Below, piece after piece: positions 1 through 9,454 of a stretch of DNA of 17,471 bases. The DNA is from JBHHXR01 sp046757205 (GTDB lineage Bacteria; Pseudomonadota; Alphaproteobacteria; Rhodobacterales; Rhodobacteraceae). The notes under the pieces were generated by a model, which was given only the letters and a program-made list of their open reading frames with translations, did no database searches and had not been told where the DNA came from. A program made the translations under genes and the position numbers. The stretch's first letter is position 1, and every line of letters begins with the position of its first letter. Location of the stretch: the NCBI GenBank assembly GCA_046757205.1, contig JBHHXR010000042.1, positions 1 through 17,471 on the forward strand, read 5' to 3'.

Positions 1-1895
<1,895 letters not shown>

Positions 1896-1978
1896 GTTTC
1901 CTGGTCTCTCTCAGTTCGGAACGCGGCCGGAAACCCGGCCTGGTGGGCAGGCTGCGGATCGCCACAAGACGGCGGGAA
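1896..1978 (-). other. livF-acs intergenic segment with a small hairpin
   Basis: This 83-nt gap has no gene. It contains a perfect 6-bp inverted repeat GGCCGG-AAAC-CCGGCC at 1925-1940. No T-rich tract follows it on the minus strand, so it does not look like a strong intrinsic terminator. It may stabilise the mRNA or set the livF/acs ratio. A separate acs promoter here cannot be excluded. Confidence 0.4.
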
Positions 1979-2761
1979 TCAGATCGCCAGATAATCCTCG
2001 CGAAGCTGGTCGTTGTCGAGAACCTCCTGGGCGCTGCCGTCGAACACGATCTGACCCATATCGAGGATTATCGAACGATCGGCAAGCTTAAGCGCGGCGA
2101 TCGCGTTCTGTTCCACGATGACCGTCGTGATTCCGTGCGACTTGATTTCGACCAGTGTCTTCTCGATCTCCTGCACGATCACCGGCGCCAGCCCCTCGTA
2201 GGGTTCGTCGAGCAGCAGGAGCTTGATGTCGCGGGCCAGCGCCCGGCCGATGGCCAGCATCTGCTGTTCGCCACCCGACAGGGTGACGCCCTCCTGCCTG
2301 CGGCGTTCGCCAAGGCGGGGAAACAGCTCGTAGATGCGCTGGATCGACCAGCCGTGCGGCGGCGCGATCTGGGCGAGTTGGAGATTTTCCTCGACGGTCA
2401 GGCCGGGAATGATGCGGCGGTCCTCGGGAACGAAACCGACGCCCGCCACCGACGCCTGATGCGACGCCATGTCGTGCAGCGGCTGATGGTCGAGCCAGAT
2501 TTCGCCGTGGCGCATCTGCGGGCTGTCGACGCGGGCGATGGTGCGCAGCGTAGAGGTCTTGCCGGCGCCGTTGCGGCCCAGAAGGGCAAGGATCTCGCCC
2601 TCGTGGATGTCGAAGCTTATGCCCTGTACGATATAGCTTTCGCCGTAATAGGAGTGCAGGTCCCAGGCCGAGAAATAGGCCGGTTCCCTACGGTCCATGT
2701 GGTGCGCCTTGGTTTTCCTGAAATCCGATTCGCGCAGGGTGAGTCCAACGCCTCCGGTCAT
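1979..2761 (-). CDS. livF: HAAT-family ABC transporter ATPase (LivF type)
   Basis: This is one of the two ATP-hydrolysing subunits of a branched-chain amino acid-type (HAAT) importer, acting at the inner face of the membrane with LivG, LivH and LivM. Of 260 residues, Walker A GRNGAGKT is at 62-69, the ABC signature LSGGEQQ at 161-167 and Walker B LLLLDEP at 181-187. The start is the ATG at 2759-2761, which overlaps the livG stop as ATGA and has GGGGAGG about 7 nt upstream. An internal ATG at codon 22 is the alternative. The protein carries roughly 28 residues before the usual LivF N-terminus (YFSAWDLHSYYG), a small extension of unknown meaning. The real substrate need not be an amino acid: HAAT systems also carry amides, urea and carboxylates, and the acs neighbour favours a carboxylate. 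Confidence 0.93.
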   Translation of the reverse strand: MTGGVGLTLRESDFRKTKAHHMDRREPAYFSAWDLHSYYGESYIVQGISFDIHEGEILALLGRNGAGKTSTLRTIARVDSPQMRHGEIWLDHQPLHDMASHQASVAGVGFVPEDRRIIPGLTVEENLQLAQIAPPHGWSIQRIYELFPRLGERRRQEGVTLSGGEQQMLAIGRALARDIKLLLLDEPYEGLAPVIVQEIEKTLVEIKSHGITTVIVEQNAIAALKLADRSIILDMGQIVFDGSAQEVLDNDQLREDYLAI

Positions 2762-3516
2762 ACCTGTGCCTCCCCGAGATAGGCTTCGCGAACTTTCGGA
2801 TGTCCCTTGATGTTGTCGGGCACATCCTCGACGATCACCGTGCCCTGCGCGAGCACCGATATCCTGTCGGCCAGCGAAAACACCACGTGCATGTCGTGCT
2901 CGATCACCACCTTGGTGATGCCGCGCGTCTCGCCGATATGCTTCAGCAGGTCGATGGTCCGGTTGGTGTCGGCGCGCGCCATGCCCGCCGTCGGTTCATC
3001 GAGCAGCAGGAGCTTGGGGTCCTGTGCCAGGCACATGGCCATTTCCAGCCGCCGCTTGTCGCCGCGCGACATCGCCGAGGCGATCATGTTGCGCTTGTCC
3101 TGCAGACCGACGTCGATCAGCGTCTGCTCGGCGTGCTCGCGGATATCGACTTCCCTGGACACCCGTTCGAAGGCGTGCATCCGAAAAGAGCCGTCGCGCT
3201 TCGCGAAGGTCGGAATCATGACGTTTTCCAGGACGCTGAGATCGGTGAATATCTCGGGTGTCTGGAAAACGCGGCTGACGCCAAGCTGATTGATCTCGTG
3301 CGGCTTCAGCCCCAGGAGGCTGCTGCCATTGAACATGACGGTGCCGGTATCCGGCATCAGCCGTCCGACGAAACAGTTCAGCAGGGTCGACTTGCCTGCC
3401 CCGTTCGGCCCGATGATGGCGTGAACGGTGCCTTCTTGAACATCAAGGTTGACGTTGTCGAGCGCCTGCAAGCCGCCGAAGCGCTTGTTGACGTTCTGGA
3501 CTTCGAGAATGCCCAT
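2758..3516 (-). CDS. livG: HAAT-family ABC transporter ATPase (LivG type)
   Basis: This is the second ATPase subunit of the same importer, 252 residues from the chosen start. Walker A GPNGAGKS is at residues 36-43. A slightly divergent signature (SRGDKRRLE, where LivG proteins usually have SHGDQRxLE) and Walker B LLLLDEPTAGM follow. The frame is open further upstream to 3624, but that part lies inside livM and is proline/arginine-rich like a shadow frame. The ATG at 3514-3516 is preceded by a strong AAGGGGGG ribosome-binding site and yields the normal LivG N-terminus MGILEVQNVNKRFGG. It begins 10 nt after the livM stop, and its own stop overlaps the livF start (ATGA), so translation of the two ATPases is probably coupled. 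Confidence 0.93.
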   Translation of the reverse strand: MGILEVQNVNKRFGGLQALDNVNLDVQEGTVHAIIGPNGAGKSTLLNCFVGRLMPDTGTVMFNGSSLLGLKPHEINQLGVSRVFQTPEIFTDLSVLENVMIPTFAKRDGSFRMHAFERVSREVDIREHAEQTLIDVGLQDKRNMIASAMSRGDKRRLEMAMCLAQDPKLLLLDEPTAGMARADTNRTIDLLKHIGETRGITKVVIEHDMHVVFSLADRISVLAQGTVIVEDVPDNIKGHPKVREAYLGEAQV

Positions 3517-3526
3517 GATGCCCCCC

Positions 3527-4714
3527 TTATTCGGCCGGTGCGGAGGCCGGGCGGGCGGCGGCGCCGTTGCCTCCGCCCAGCCGACGCCTGACCCAGCCCT
3601 GGATACGCGTGGCGCCTTCGACAAGGCCGCCGGGCAGGAAGATCACCACCAGCATGAACAGCGCGCCCAGCGTCAGGTGCCAGCCCTTGCCGACGAAGGG
3701 ATGCACGATGAACACCATGAAATCGCCGATCCAGCTCGGCAGGACGCTGAATGTCTGCTCCAGCACGTTGTCGTTGATCTTGGAGAAGATGTTCTCGAAA
3801 TACTTGATGAAAGCGCCGCCCAGCACCGGCCCGAGAAGCGTTCCGGCACCGCCGAGAATCACCATCAGCACGACCTCGCCCGAGGCCGTCCACTGCATTC
3901 TCTCGGCACCTGCCAGCGGGTCCATCGACGCCAGAAGCGCGCCGGCCAGACCGGCATACATGCCGGAGATGACGAACGCCGCCAGCGTATAGGGCCGGGT
4001 GTTGACGCCGGTGTAGTTCAGCCGGTTCTGATTGGTCTTGACCGCCCGCAGCATCATTCCGAAAGGTGAGCGGAAGATGCGCAGCGACAGGTAGAAGGCC
4101 AGGATCAGGATGATGGCGCAGAAGTAGAACCCAAAGTTGAACTGGAGGTCGTAGCCGAGGAAGTTGGGCCGCCAGAACACCTCGCTCATCCGGGCGCCGA
4201 AGAGATTGGTCGACGGCAGCGTGCCGGTGATATTTTCCGGGTCGAGTACCCGCGCGTCGTGCAGCCGTATCTGCAGCCCGGTCTCGCCGTTGGTGATCGG
4301 TGTCAGCACCGAGTAGGCCATGTTGTAGCTCATCTGCGCGAAGGCCAGCGTCAGGATCGAGAAATAGATGCCGGAGCGGCGCAGCGAGACGTATCCGATG
4401 AGCAGCGCGAACAGCCCGGAGATCACCACGCCGAGGATGATCGCCGGGATCACGTTCATGGTCAGCAGCTTGAACATCCACACCGCCGCGTAGGACCCGA
4501 CGCCGAGGAAGGCGGCGTGGCCGAACGACAGGTAGCCGGTCAGGCCGAACAGAACGTTGAAGCCGATGGCGAATATTCCATAGATCGCGAAGCGCTGCAT
4601 CAGGTCCGGATAACCGGCACCGATCGGTGCAAGGATGAGAGGCGCCGCCAGCACCACCAGCGAGAACACAACCATCAGCAGGCGGTCGTTGCTCAGTTTG
4701 CTCTGGATGAACAT
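3527..4714 (-). CDS. livM: HAAT-family ABC transporter permease (LivM type)
   Basis: This is a polytopic inner-membrane permease of 395 residues, pairing with LivH to form the translocation pore. Many hydrophobic helices are visible. Family hallmarks are GLTGYLSFGHAAFLG near residues 57-71 and the ATPase-contact loop GGAGTLLGPVLGGAF in the last third. The C-terminus ends in a short Arg/Gly/Ala/Pro-rich cytosolic tail. The start ATG at 4712-4714 is 4 nt past the livH stop, with GGAGGAC upstream inside the end of livH. This arrangement indicates tight translational coupling. The substrate is not determinable from the sequence. Confidence 0.93.
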   Translation of the reverse strand: MFIQSKLSNDRLLMVVFSLVVLAAPLILAPIGAGYPDLMQRFAIYGIFAIGFNVLFGLTGYLSFGHAAFLGVGSYAAVWMFKLLTMNVIPAIILGVVISGLFALLIGYVSLRRSGIYFSILTLAFAQMSYNMAYSVLTPITNGETGLQIRLHDARVLDPENITGTLPSTNLFGARMSEVFWRPNFLGYDLQFNFGFYFCAIILILAFYLSLRIFRSPFGMMLRAVKTNQNRLNYTGVNTRPYTLAAFVISGMYAGLAGALLASMDPLAGAERMQWTASGEVVLMVILGGAGTLLGPVLGGAFIKYFENIFSKINDNVLEQTFSVLPSWIGDFMVFIVHPFVGKGWHLTLGALFMLVVIFLPGGLVEGATRIQGWVRRRLGGGNGAAARPASAPAE

Positions 4715-4718
4715 GGGC

Positions 4719-5747
4719 TCAGTCCTCCATCACGCCCTTGCGGCCCATCAGGCCCCGCGGGCGGGTCAGCAGAATGATGACTGCGACGAGATAAATGATG
4801 ATCTGGTCGATACCGGGCAGGATGCTCTTGACCTCGTTCATCGAGGCAAAGCTTTCGAGAATGCCCAGCAGGAAGCCGGCTGCCACGGCACCGGGCAGGG
4901 ATCCCATGCCGCCGACCACGACAACCACAAAGCACAGCACCAGGAAATCCATGCCCATGTGGTAGTTGGGCGGCAGGATCGGCGTGTACATGGCGCCGGC
5001 CAGTCCGGTAACCACCGCGGCGATGCCGAACATCAGGGTGAACCGGCGGTTGATGTTGATACCGAGGATGCCGACGGTCTCGCGGTCCGCCATGCCGGCG
5101 CGGATCACCATGCCAAAGGTGGTGTAGCGCAGGAAGGCGAAGACGGCACCGACGATCGCGAAGGCGAAAAAGAAATAGATCAGCCGCCAGATCGGATAGA
5201 TGATGGCGTTTTCGGCAAAGCCGACGATGACGCCGAGATCGACCGAGCCGGACACCACCTCGGGCGCGGGCTGCGGGATCGGGTTGGCGCCGAAGAAATA
5301 CTTGATGATTTCCTGCATGACGATGGCCAGGCCGAAAGTGACGAGGATCTGGTCGGCATGCGGGCGGTGGTAGAAATGCTTGATCAGCCCGCGTTCCATG
5401 ACGAAGCCGACGATCAGCATGACGGGGATCGCCAACAGAATGGAGAACGGCACCGAATAGTCGATCATCATTCGGCCGAAGTCGCCGAACCAGAGCTCGA
5501 CATACGGCGTCTTCACCTCCAGCGGCTTGCCGAGGAAGTTCTTTTTCACCGGGTCGAGCGTCACGGCGTAGGCGGTGATCAGTTTCTGCATGACCACGGC
5601 GCAGAAAGCACCGATCATGAACAGCGCGCCGTGGGCGAAATTCACCACGCCGAGGGTACCGAAAATCAGCGTCAGTCCGAGCGCGATCAGCGCGTAGGCG
5701 CTGCCCTTGTCCAATCCGTTGAGGATTTGCAGAAGGATGGCGTCCAT
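4719..5747 (-). CDS. livH: HAAT-family ABC transporter permease (LivH type)
   Basis: This is the first permease of the importer, 342 residues from the chosen ATG. The N-terminus (LNGLDKGSAYALIALGLTLIFGTLGVVNFAHGA) is the diagnostic LivH opening, and GGMGSLPGAVAAGFLLG near the end is the ATPase-contact loop. The ATG at 5745-5747 has GGGGGTGA about 5 nt upstream. An in-frame GTG at 5754-5756 would add three residues, but it sits directly on the purine tract and leaves no spacing, so the ATG is preferred. The 97-nt gap back to the binding-protein gene contains a strong hairpin, whereas livH-livM-livG-livF are almost contiguous. Confidence 0.93.
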   Translation of the reverse strand: MDAILLQILNGLDKGSAYALIALGLTLIFGTLGVVNFAHGALFMIGAFCAVVMQKLITAYAVTLDPVKKNFLGKPLEVKTPYVELWFGDFGRMMIDYSVPFSILLAIPVMLIVGFVMERGLIKHFYHRPHADQILVTFGLAIVMQEIIKYFFGANPIPQPAPEVVSGSVDLGVIVGFAENAIIYPIWRLIYFFFAFAIVGAVFAFLRYTTFGMVIRAGMADRETVGILGININRRFTLMFGIAAVVTGLAGAMYTPILPPNYHMGMDFLVLCFVVVVVGGMGSLPGAVAAGFLLGILESFASMNEVKSILPGIDQIIIYLVAVIILLTRPRGLMGRKGVMED

Positions 5748-5795
5748 GATGTTCACCCCCGTCTTTCGTTGTGAGGACCCGTTTCAGCGGGAAGA

Positions 5796-5821
5796 CCGGC
5801 CGCGCCGTGCAGCGCGACCGG
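5796..5821 (-). promoter_or_regulatory. Strong stem-loop between the binding-protein gene and livH
   Basis: As RNA from the minus strand this forms CCGGUCGCGC / GCGCGGCCGG, a 10-bp stem with a single G-U pair and a 6-nt loop. A smaller GAGGC/GCCTC hairpin lies right at the binding-protein stop codon (about 5835-5847). There is no T tract, so complete termination is unlikely. In ABC operons such hairpins often protect the binding-protein mRNA or cause partial termination, so that more binding protein than permease is made. The structure is seen; the role is inferred. Confidence 0.55.
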
Positions 5822-5844
5822 CAGGTTCAGTCAGAGGCCCGGCC

Positions 5845-7188
5845 TCAGGCGCCCGGGTTGCACTCGCCCAGCGCGCCGCCGGCGAACATCGGGTGATCGG
5901 GTGCATACTCGACCTGCGCCCGCGGCGTCACCTCGACGACCTCCAGAAGGTCGAACTCGGAGGACGGGTTTTCCTTGCCCTGCACGACCAGCACGTCCTT
6001 GAAGCACTGGTGGTCGGCGGCACGGTATTCCGTCGGACCGTTGCCGAGGCCGTCGAACTTCAGACCGGCCAGCGCCTCGCCGACGCCGCACGGATTGAAG
6101 GTGCCGGCGCGCTCGCAGGCGTCGGCGTAGAGCAGCGTCTGGCAGTAGACGGTATGCGCGGCCTGGCTCGGCGGGAAGCCGTACTCGTTGCCGAAGGACT
6201 GCACGAAGGCCTGAGAGCCCGCGTCCTGCAGCGACCAGTGCCAGTTCGTCGAACCGAGGATGCCCTTGACGTTCTCGCCGGCGCCACGCGCCATCAGGCG
6301 CGAGTAGAGCGGCACCACGATCTCGAACTTCTTGCCGTTGACCTGCTTGTCGTTGAGGCCGAACTGCACGGCGTTGGTCAGCGAGTTGACCATGTTGCCG
6401 CCGTAGTGGTTCAGGATCAGCACGTCGGCGCCGGAGTTCAGCACCGGTGCGATGTAGGACGAGAAGTCGGTGGCGGTGAGCGGCGTCTTGACGGCGTTCA
6501 CCGTCTCCCAGCCCTGGGCCTCGGTGGCGGCCTTGATCGATTCTTCCTGGGTCCAGCCCCAGGTGTAGTCGGCCGTCAGGTGATAGGCCTTGCGGTCGGT
6601 ACCGTAGCGATTGGCGAGCACCGGCGCCAGCGCGGCGCCCGACATGTAGGCGTTGAAGAAGTGGCGGAAGCCGTTCGCCTTCTTGTCCTTGCCCGTGGTG
6701 TCGTTGGAATGCGTCAGGCCGGCCATGAAGATCACGCCCGCCTCCTGGCACAGGCCCTGGGTGGCGATGGCGACGCCCGACGACGAACCGCCGGTGATCA
6801 TGATGGCGCCGTCCTTTTCGATCATCGAACGGGCCGAGGCGCGGGCGGCGTCGGACTTGGTCTGGGTGTCGCCGGTCACGTAGACGACTTTCTTGCCCAG
6901 GATGCCGTTGCCCTTCAGCGCCTTCGACGAGAAGGTGTTCATCATGCCGCCGTCGCCTTCACCGTTGAGGTGCTTGACGGCAAGCTTGTAGGCGCGCAAC
7001 TCGTCGGCGCCCTCGTCGGCATAGGCGCCGGACTGCGGAACGTTGAAGCCGAGTGTAACGGTGCTGCCCGTGGGCTCGTTGGTGTAGGCGCGTGCGGCGC
7101 CGGTAAAGATTGTCGGCATCGCCAGACCGGCGCCGAGCACAGCGCCCGACTTCAGAAGTCCGCGGCGGCTGAGATGAAGTTTTGACAT
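5845..7188 (-). CDS. Tat-exported HAAT-type substrate-binding protein
   Basis: This is a 447-residue periplasmic binding protein of the Leu/Ile/Val-binding (Peripla_BP_6) type. It would capture the substrate and deliver it to the LivHM permease. The N-terminus has a twin-arginine signal, SRRGLLK with Arg8-Arg9, a hydrophobic stretch and a likely cleavage after Ala-Arg-Ala (residue 34). It is therefore probably folded in the cytoplasm and exported by Tat rather than Sec. The mature part opens with VTLGFNVPQSGAYADEG and contains ITGGSSSGVAIATQGLC, both typical of the fold. GGGAGGAA lies 5 nt before the ATG at 7186-7188. It is the first gene of the minus-strand transcription unit and faces the ScfR-type regulator across an AT-rich promoter region. 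Adjacent acs suggests a short carboxylate ligand, but amino acids or amides remain possible. Confidence 0.92.
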   Translation of the reverse strand: MSKLHLSRRGLLKSGAVLGAGLAMPTIFTGAARAYTNEPTGSTVTLGFNVPQSGAYADEGADELRAYKLAVKHLNGEGDGGMMNTFSSKALKGNGILGKKVVYVTGDTQTKSDAARASARSMIEKDGAIMITGGSSSGVAIATQGLCQEAGVIFMAGLTHSNDTTGKDKKANGFRHFFNAYMSGAALAPVLANRYGTDRKAYHLTADYTWGWTQEESIKAATEAQGWETVNAVKTPLTATDFSSYIAPVLNSGADVLILNHYGGNMVNSLTNAVQFGLNDKQVNGKKFEIVVPLYSRLMARGAGENVKGILGSTNWHWSLQDAGSQAFVQSFGNEYGFPPSQAAHTVYCQTLLYADACERAGTFNPCGVGEALAGLKFDGLGNGPTEYRAADHQCFKDVLVVQGKENPSSEFDLLEVVEVTPRAQVEYAPDHPMFAGGALGECNPGA

Positions 7189-7400
7189 GAAATTCCTCCC
7201 ATTCGTGTCATGGCCCGGTCGACGACCGGTGCGGTGAGCGGAAGAGCTCGGCGCGAGGCTTTCAGATTGCCGTCAAAGTTTCAATAAACATTTGCTTTAT
7301 CACGATTATTTTGTAAATATGCGTGATCTCGTTTTTGTGATATTGTAAATTTCTTTACACCGCATCGCGGTAGAAGCCTGAAACACAGGAGAATTCCGTT
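7189..7400. promoter_or_regulatory. Divergent promoter region between transporter operon and ScfR-type regulator
   Basis: This 212-nt stretch has no gene, and its core (about 7270-7360) is strikingly AT-rich against the surrounding GC-rich DNA. TTGTAAAT occurs twice, at 7311-7318 and 7343-7350, 32 nt apart (about three helical turns). The second copy is part of a perfect inverted repeat TGTAAA-N4-TTTACA at 7344-7359. ATCACG (7299-7304) and CGTGAT (7322-7327) form another inverted pair around the first copy. CAAAGTTT at 7274-7281 resembles, in reverse, part of the RamB operator as I recall it (ACTTTGCAAA). Exact -35/-10 boxes could not be assigned with confidence on either strand. Confidence 0.6.
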
Positions 7401-8759
7401 TTGGCGCGATCACTTGCCGGCACCCGTATCCGCCAACGCCGGCGGTCACTTGGCGTCACCCAATCGGCACTGGCGGCGGCTTCCGGGATTTCGCCGTCCT
7501 ATCTCAACCTCATCGAGCACAACCGCCGGGGCGTTGCCGGACGGGTGCTGCTCGGTCTGGCGCGGGCCCTGGAGATCGCGCCGGGCGAGTTGACCGACGG
7601 TGCCGAGGACGCGCTGCTCGGCGAACTGCGCGAGATCGTGGCGCTGCGCCCGGAGCTGAAGCCGGAAGCCGACAGCATCGAGGACATGGTGGGCCGGTTC
7701 CCCGGTTGGAGCCGGACGCTGGCCTCGCTGCAGCGCCAGAGCCGCGACCAGGAGGCCGTGATAACGGCACTCTCCGACCGGCTGACCCACGACCCCTACC
7801 TGCGCGAGAGCCTGCATCTGATGCTGTCCACCATCACCGCGATATATTCCACCGCCAACATTCTCGACACCGTAGTTGACATTCCGCCGGAGCAGACGCG
7901 GCGGTTTCATGCCAACGTTCACGCCGAAAGCCGGCGGCTTTCGGACGCCGCCTCCCGCCTGGTGGATTATTTCGACCATGCCGCCGACCGGGCCGGCAGC
8001 GCGGTGACGCCGGAGGAGGATCTCGACCGTTTTCTTGCTGACAACCATTACCGCTTCGCGGCCATCGACGAGGCGGCAGAAGACGACACGGCGGATCGCC
8101 GCGCCATCGAGGACGCGGTCCGGGGCGTGCTCGCCGACCTCGGCGCTCCGGACCACCGTCGCTCTGCCTCCGCGCGGGCGTTTCTGGAACAGTACGCGGA
8201 GGACGCAACGAAAATGCCGCTGACCGCCTTCGCCGAGGAAGCGCGGGCGCACCGCTACGAACCGGCGGCACTCGCGCGCCGTTTCGGCGCCGACCTGCAC
8301 GCGGTCTTTCGCAGGCTGGCGACCCTCAGACGTCCGGAAATCGAAGCCCCGGCCATGGGGCTGGTCATCGTAAACGCCGCCGGGCAAGCCCTTTTCCGGC
8401 GGCCCCTGCCGGAATTCTCGCTGCCCCGACATGGCGCCACCTGCCCGCTCTGGCCGGTGTTCCAGTGCCTTTCGGCGCCCAACATGGCGGTAACCAGGAC
8501 CATCGAACTGCCCGGCGGACGGCGTTTCGCCGCGCTGTCGGTGGCGCTGAGCGAGAATTCCGGGCAATTCGGCGCGCCGCCGCTGGTCCGCTCGGCAATG
8601 CTGGTGGTCGCGCTCGACGAGTTGCACGACCTGCCGTGGTTGGCCGCGCTGCCAACAGCGGCCGCGCAGCCGATCGGGCTGAGCTGCCGCATCTGCCCGC
8701 GGCTCGATTGCGCGGCGCGCTCCGAACCGTCGATTCTGCCGCCTCGCGAAGCCCCGTGA
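7401..8759 (+). CDS. XRE-type short-chain fatty acyl transcriptional regulator (ScfR family)
   Basis: This is a 452-residue DNA-binding regulator. Residues about 8-62 are a helix-turn-helix (IRQRRRSLGVTQSALAAASG, then SYLNLIEHNRR). The long C-terminal part carries GATCPLWPVFQC (Cys348, Cys356) and a terminal Cys-x2-Cys-x4-Cys cluster (Cys429, Cys432, Cys437). This architecture matches the ScfR family, whose known members RamB (Corynebacterium) and PccR (Rhodobacter) respond to acyl-CoA status and control acetate or propionate genes. The start is TTG at 7401 with AGGAGA about 9 nt upstream; no ATG exists near the N-terminus. It is divergent from the transporter/acs operon and is its most likely direct regulator. 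The family is recognised from motifs; the acyl-CoA ligand is inferred. Confidence 0.88.
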   Translation: MARSLAGTRIRQRRRSLGVTQSALAAASGISPSYLNLIEHNRRGVAGRVLLGLARALEIAPGELTDGAEDALLGELREIVALRPELKPEADSIEDMVGRFPGWSRTLASLQRQSRDQEAVITALSDRLTHDPYLRESLHLMLSTITAIYSTANILDTVVDIPPEQTRRFHANVHAESRRLSDAASRLVDYFDHAADRAGSAVTPEEDLDRFLADNHYRFAAIDEAAEDDTADRRAIEDAVRGVLADLGAPDHRRSASARAFLEQYAEDATKMPLTAFAEEARAHRYEPAALARRFGADLHAVFRRLATLRRPEIEAPAMGLVIVNAAGQALFRRPLPEFSLPRHGATCPLWPVFQCLSAPNMAVTRTIELPGGRRFAALSVALSENSGQFGAPPLVRSAMLVVALDELHDLPWLAALPTAAAQPIGLSCRICPRLDCAARSEPSILPPREAP

Positions 8760-8831
8760 CGCAACAGCCGCGCAAAAAGGCTTGCCGGGCTTTTCCTCCC
8801 GCCGCTAGACTCGGCCAAAAGGGAGAAGCCG

Positions 8832-9200
8832 TTGGGCAAGCGCATACTCATTCTCGAGGATGAACCGAATATCGTCGAGTCGCTCACATTCATCCTGAAC
8901 CGGGCCGGGTTCGAGGTCACCACGGCGGCCGACGGCGCCGCCGCGATGGGAGCCATCGAGGGCGCGCGGCCCGATCTGGTGATCCTCGACGTGATGCTGC
9001 CGAACCGCAGCGGCTTCGACATCCTGCGCGACATCCGCGGCAAAAGCGCCACCGAGGCACTGCCGGTGCTGATGCTGACCGCGCGCGGTCAGGCGCGCGA
9101 CCGGCAGGAGGCGGAGGATATCGGCGCCGACGAATTCATGACCAAACCGTTCTCGAACGAAGAGATCGTGGCCACCGTGCGGCGGCTGGCCGGCGCATGA
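8832..9200 (+). CDS. Receiver-only response regulator (CheY-like)
   Basis: This is a 122-residue phosphoacceptor protein consisting of one receiver domain. The acidic pocket is Glu9/Asp10, the phosphorylated residue is Asp53 (VILDVMLP), the switch residue is Thr83 (MLTARG) and the conserved lysine is Lys105 (TKPF). No DNA-binding or enzymatic output domain follows. The start is TTG at 8832-8834 with AAGGGAGA 5-6 nt upstream. Its stop overlaps the start of the next gene by 4 nt (ATGA), and the symporter-type histidine kinase lies two genes downstream, so that kinase is the likely partner. CrbR and CbrB partners of similar kinases normally have output domains, so how the signal leaves this protein is open. 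Confidence 0.92.
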   Translation: MGKRILILEDEPNIVESLTFILNRAGFEVTTAADGAAAMGAIEGARPDLVILDVMLPNRSGFDILRDIRGKSATEALPVLMLTARGQARDRQEAEDIGADEFMTKPFSNEEIVATVRRLAGA

Positions 9201-9451
9201 AGAACCGCCGCGCCCTGCCCGACCTTGCGGAACGCGCTTTCCTGCGCCGGCGCCGGCAGGACGCGGCGCTGATACTGCCGTTGCTCGGCCTGGTGCTGCT
9301 GGTTTCTCCGGTCACCGCGATATTCCTGCGCGGCGGATTCGTTTTCGGTCTGCCGGTGGCGGTCGTCTACGTGTTCGGCGTGTGGCTCTTCCTGATCCTG
9401 CTGGCGCGTCGCATGGCGCGGCTGCTGACCGATGACGACACGGAGAGCTGA
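9197..9451 (+). CDS. Small two-helix membrane protein upstream of the symporter-kinase
   Basis: This protein has 84 residues. A basic N-terminus (FLRRRRQD) precedes two hydrophobic helices (about residues 25-45 and 50-69), and a basic LARRMARLL then an acidic tail follow. The ATG overlaps the response-regulator stop (ATGA), and the stop lies 3 nt before the kinase start, so the three genes are translationally linked. By position and shape it resembles small partners of SSS-family proteins: YjcH before the ActP acetate permease, DUF4212 proteins, or CbrX before CbrA. No sequence motif proves membership in any of these. It may assist folding or signalling of the kinase; that is inference. Confidence 0.8.
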   Translation: MKNRRALPDLAERAFLRRRRQDAALILPLLGLVLLVSPVTAIFLRGGFVFGLPVAVVYVFGVWLFLILLARRMARLLTDDDTES

Positions 9452-9454
9452 GCG

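Noticed and set aside
3517..3624. Upstream-extended start for livG
   Set aside because: The extension lies inside livM, is Pro/Arg/Ala-rich and lacks family resemblance. The ATG at 3514-3516 has a strong ribosome-binding site.
4635..7185. Long plus-strand frames opposite livH and the binding-protein gene
   Set aside because: They are His/Asp/Gln-rich or Val/Gly/Arg-rich shadow translations, while the opposite strand encodes well-conserved transport proteins.
7446..8627. 393-codon minus-strand frame opposite the ScfR-type regulator
   Set aside because: It has no domain signal and lies wholly antisense to a regulator with a clear helix-turn-helix and cysteine cluster.
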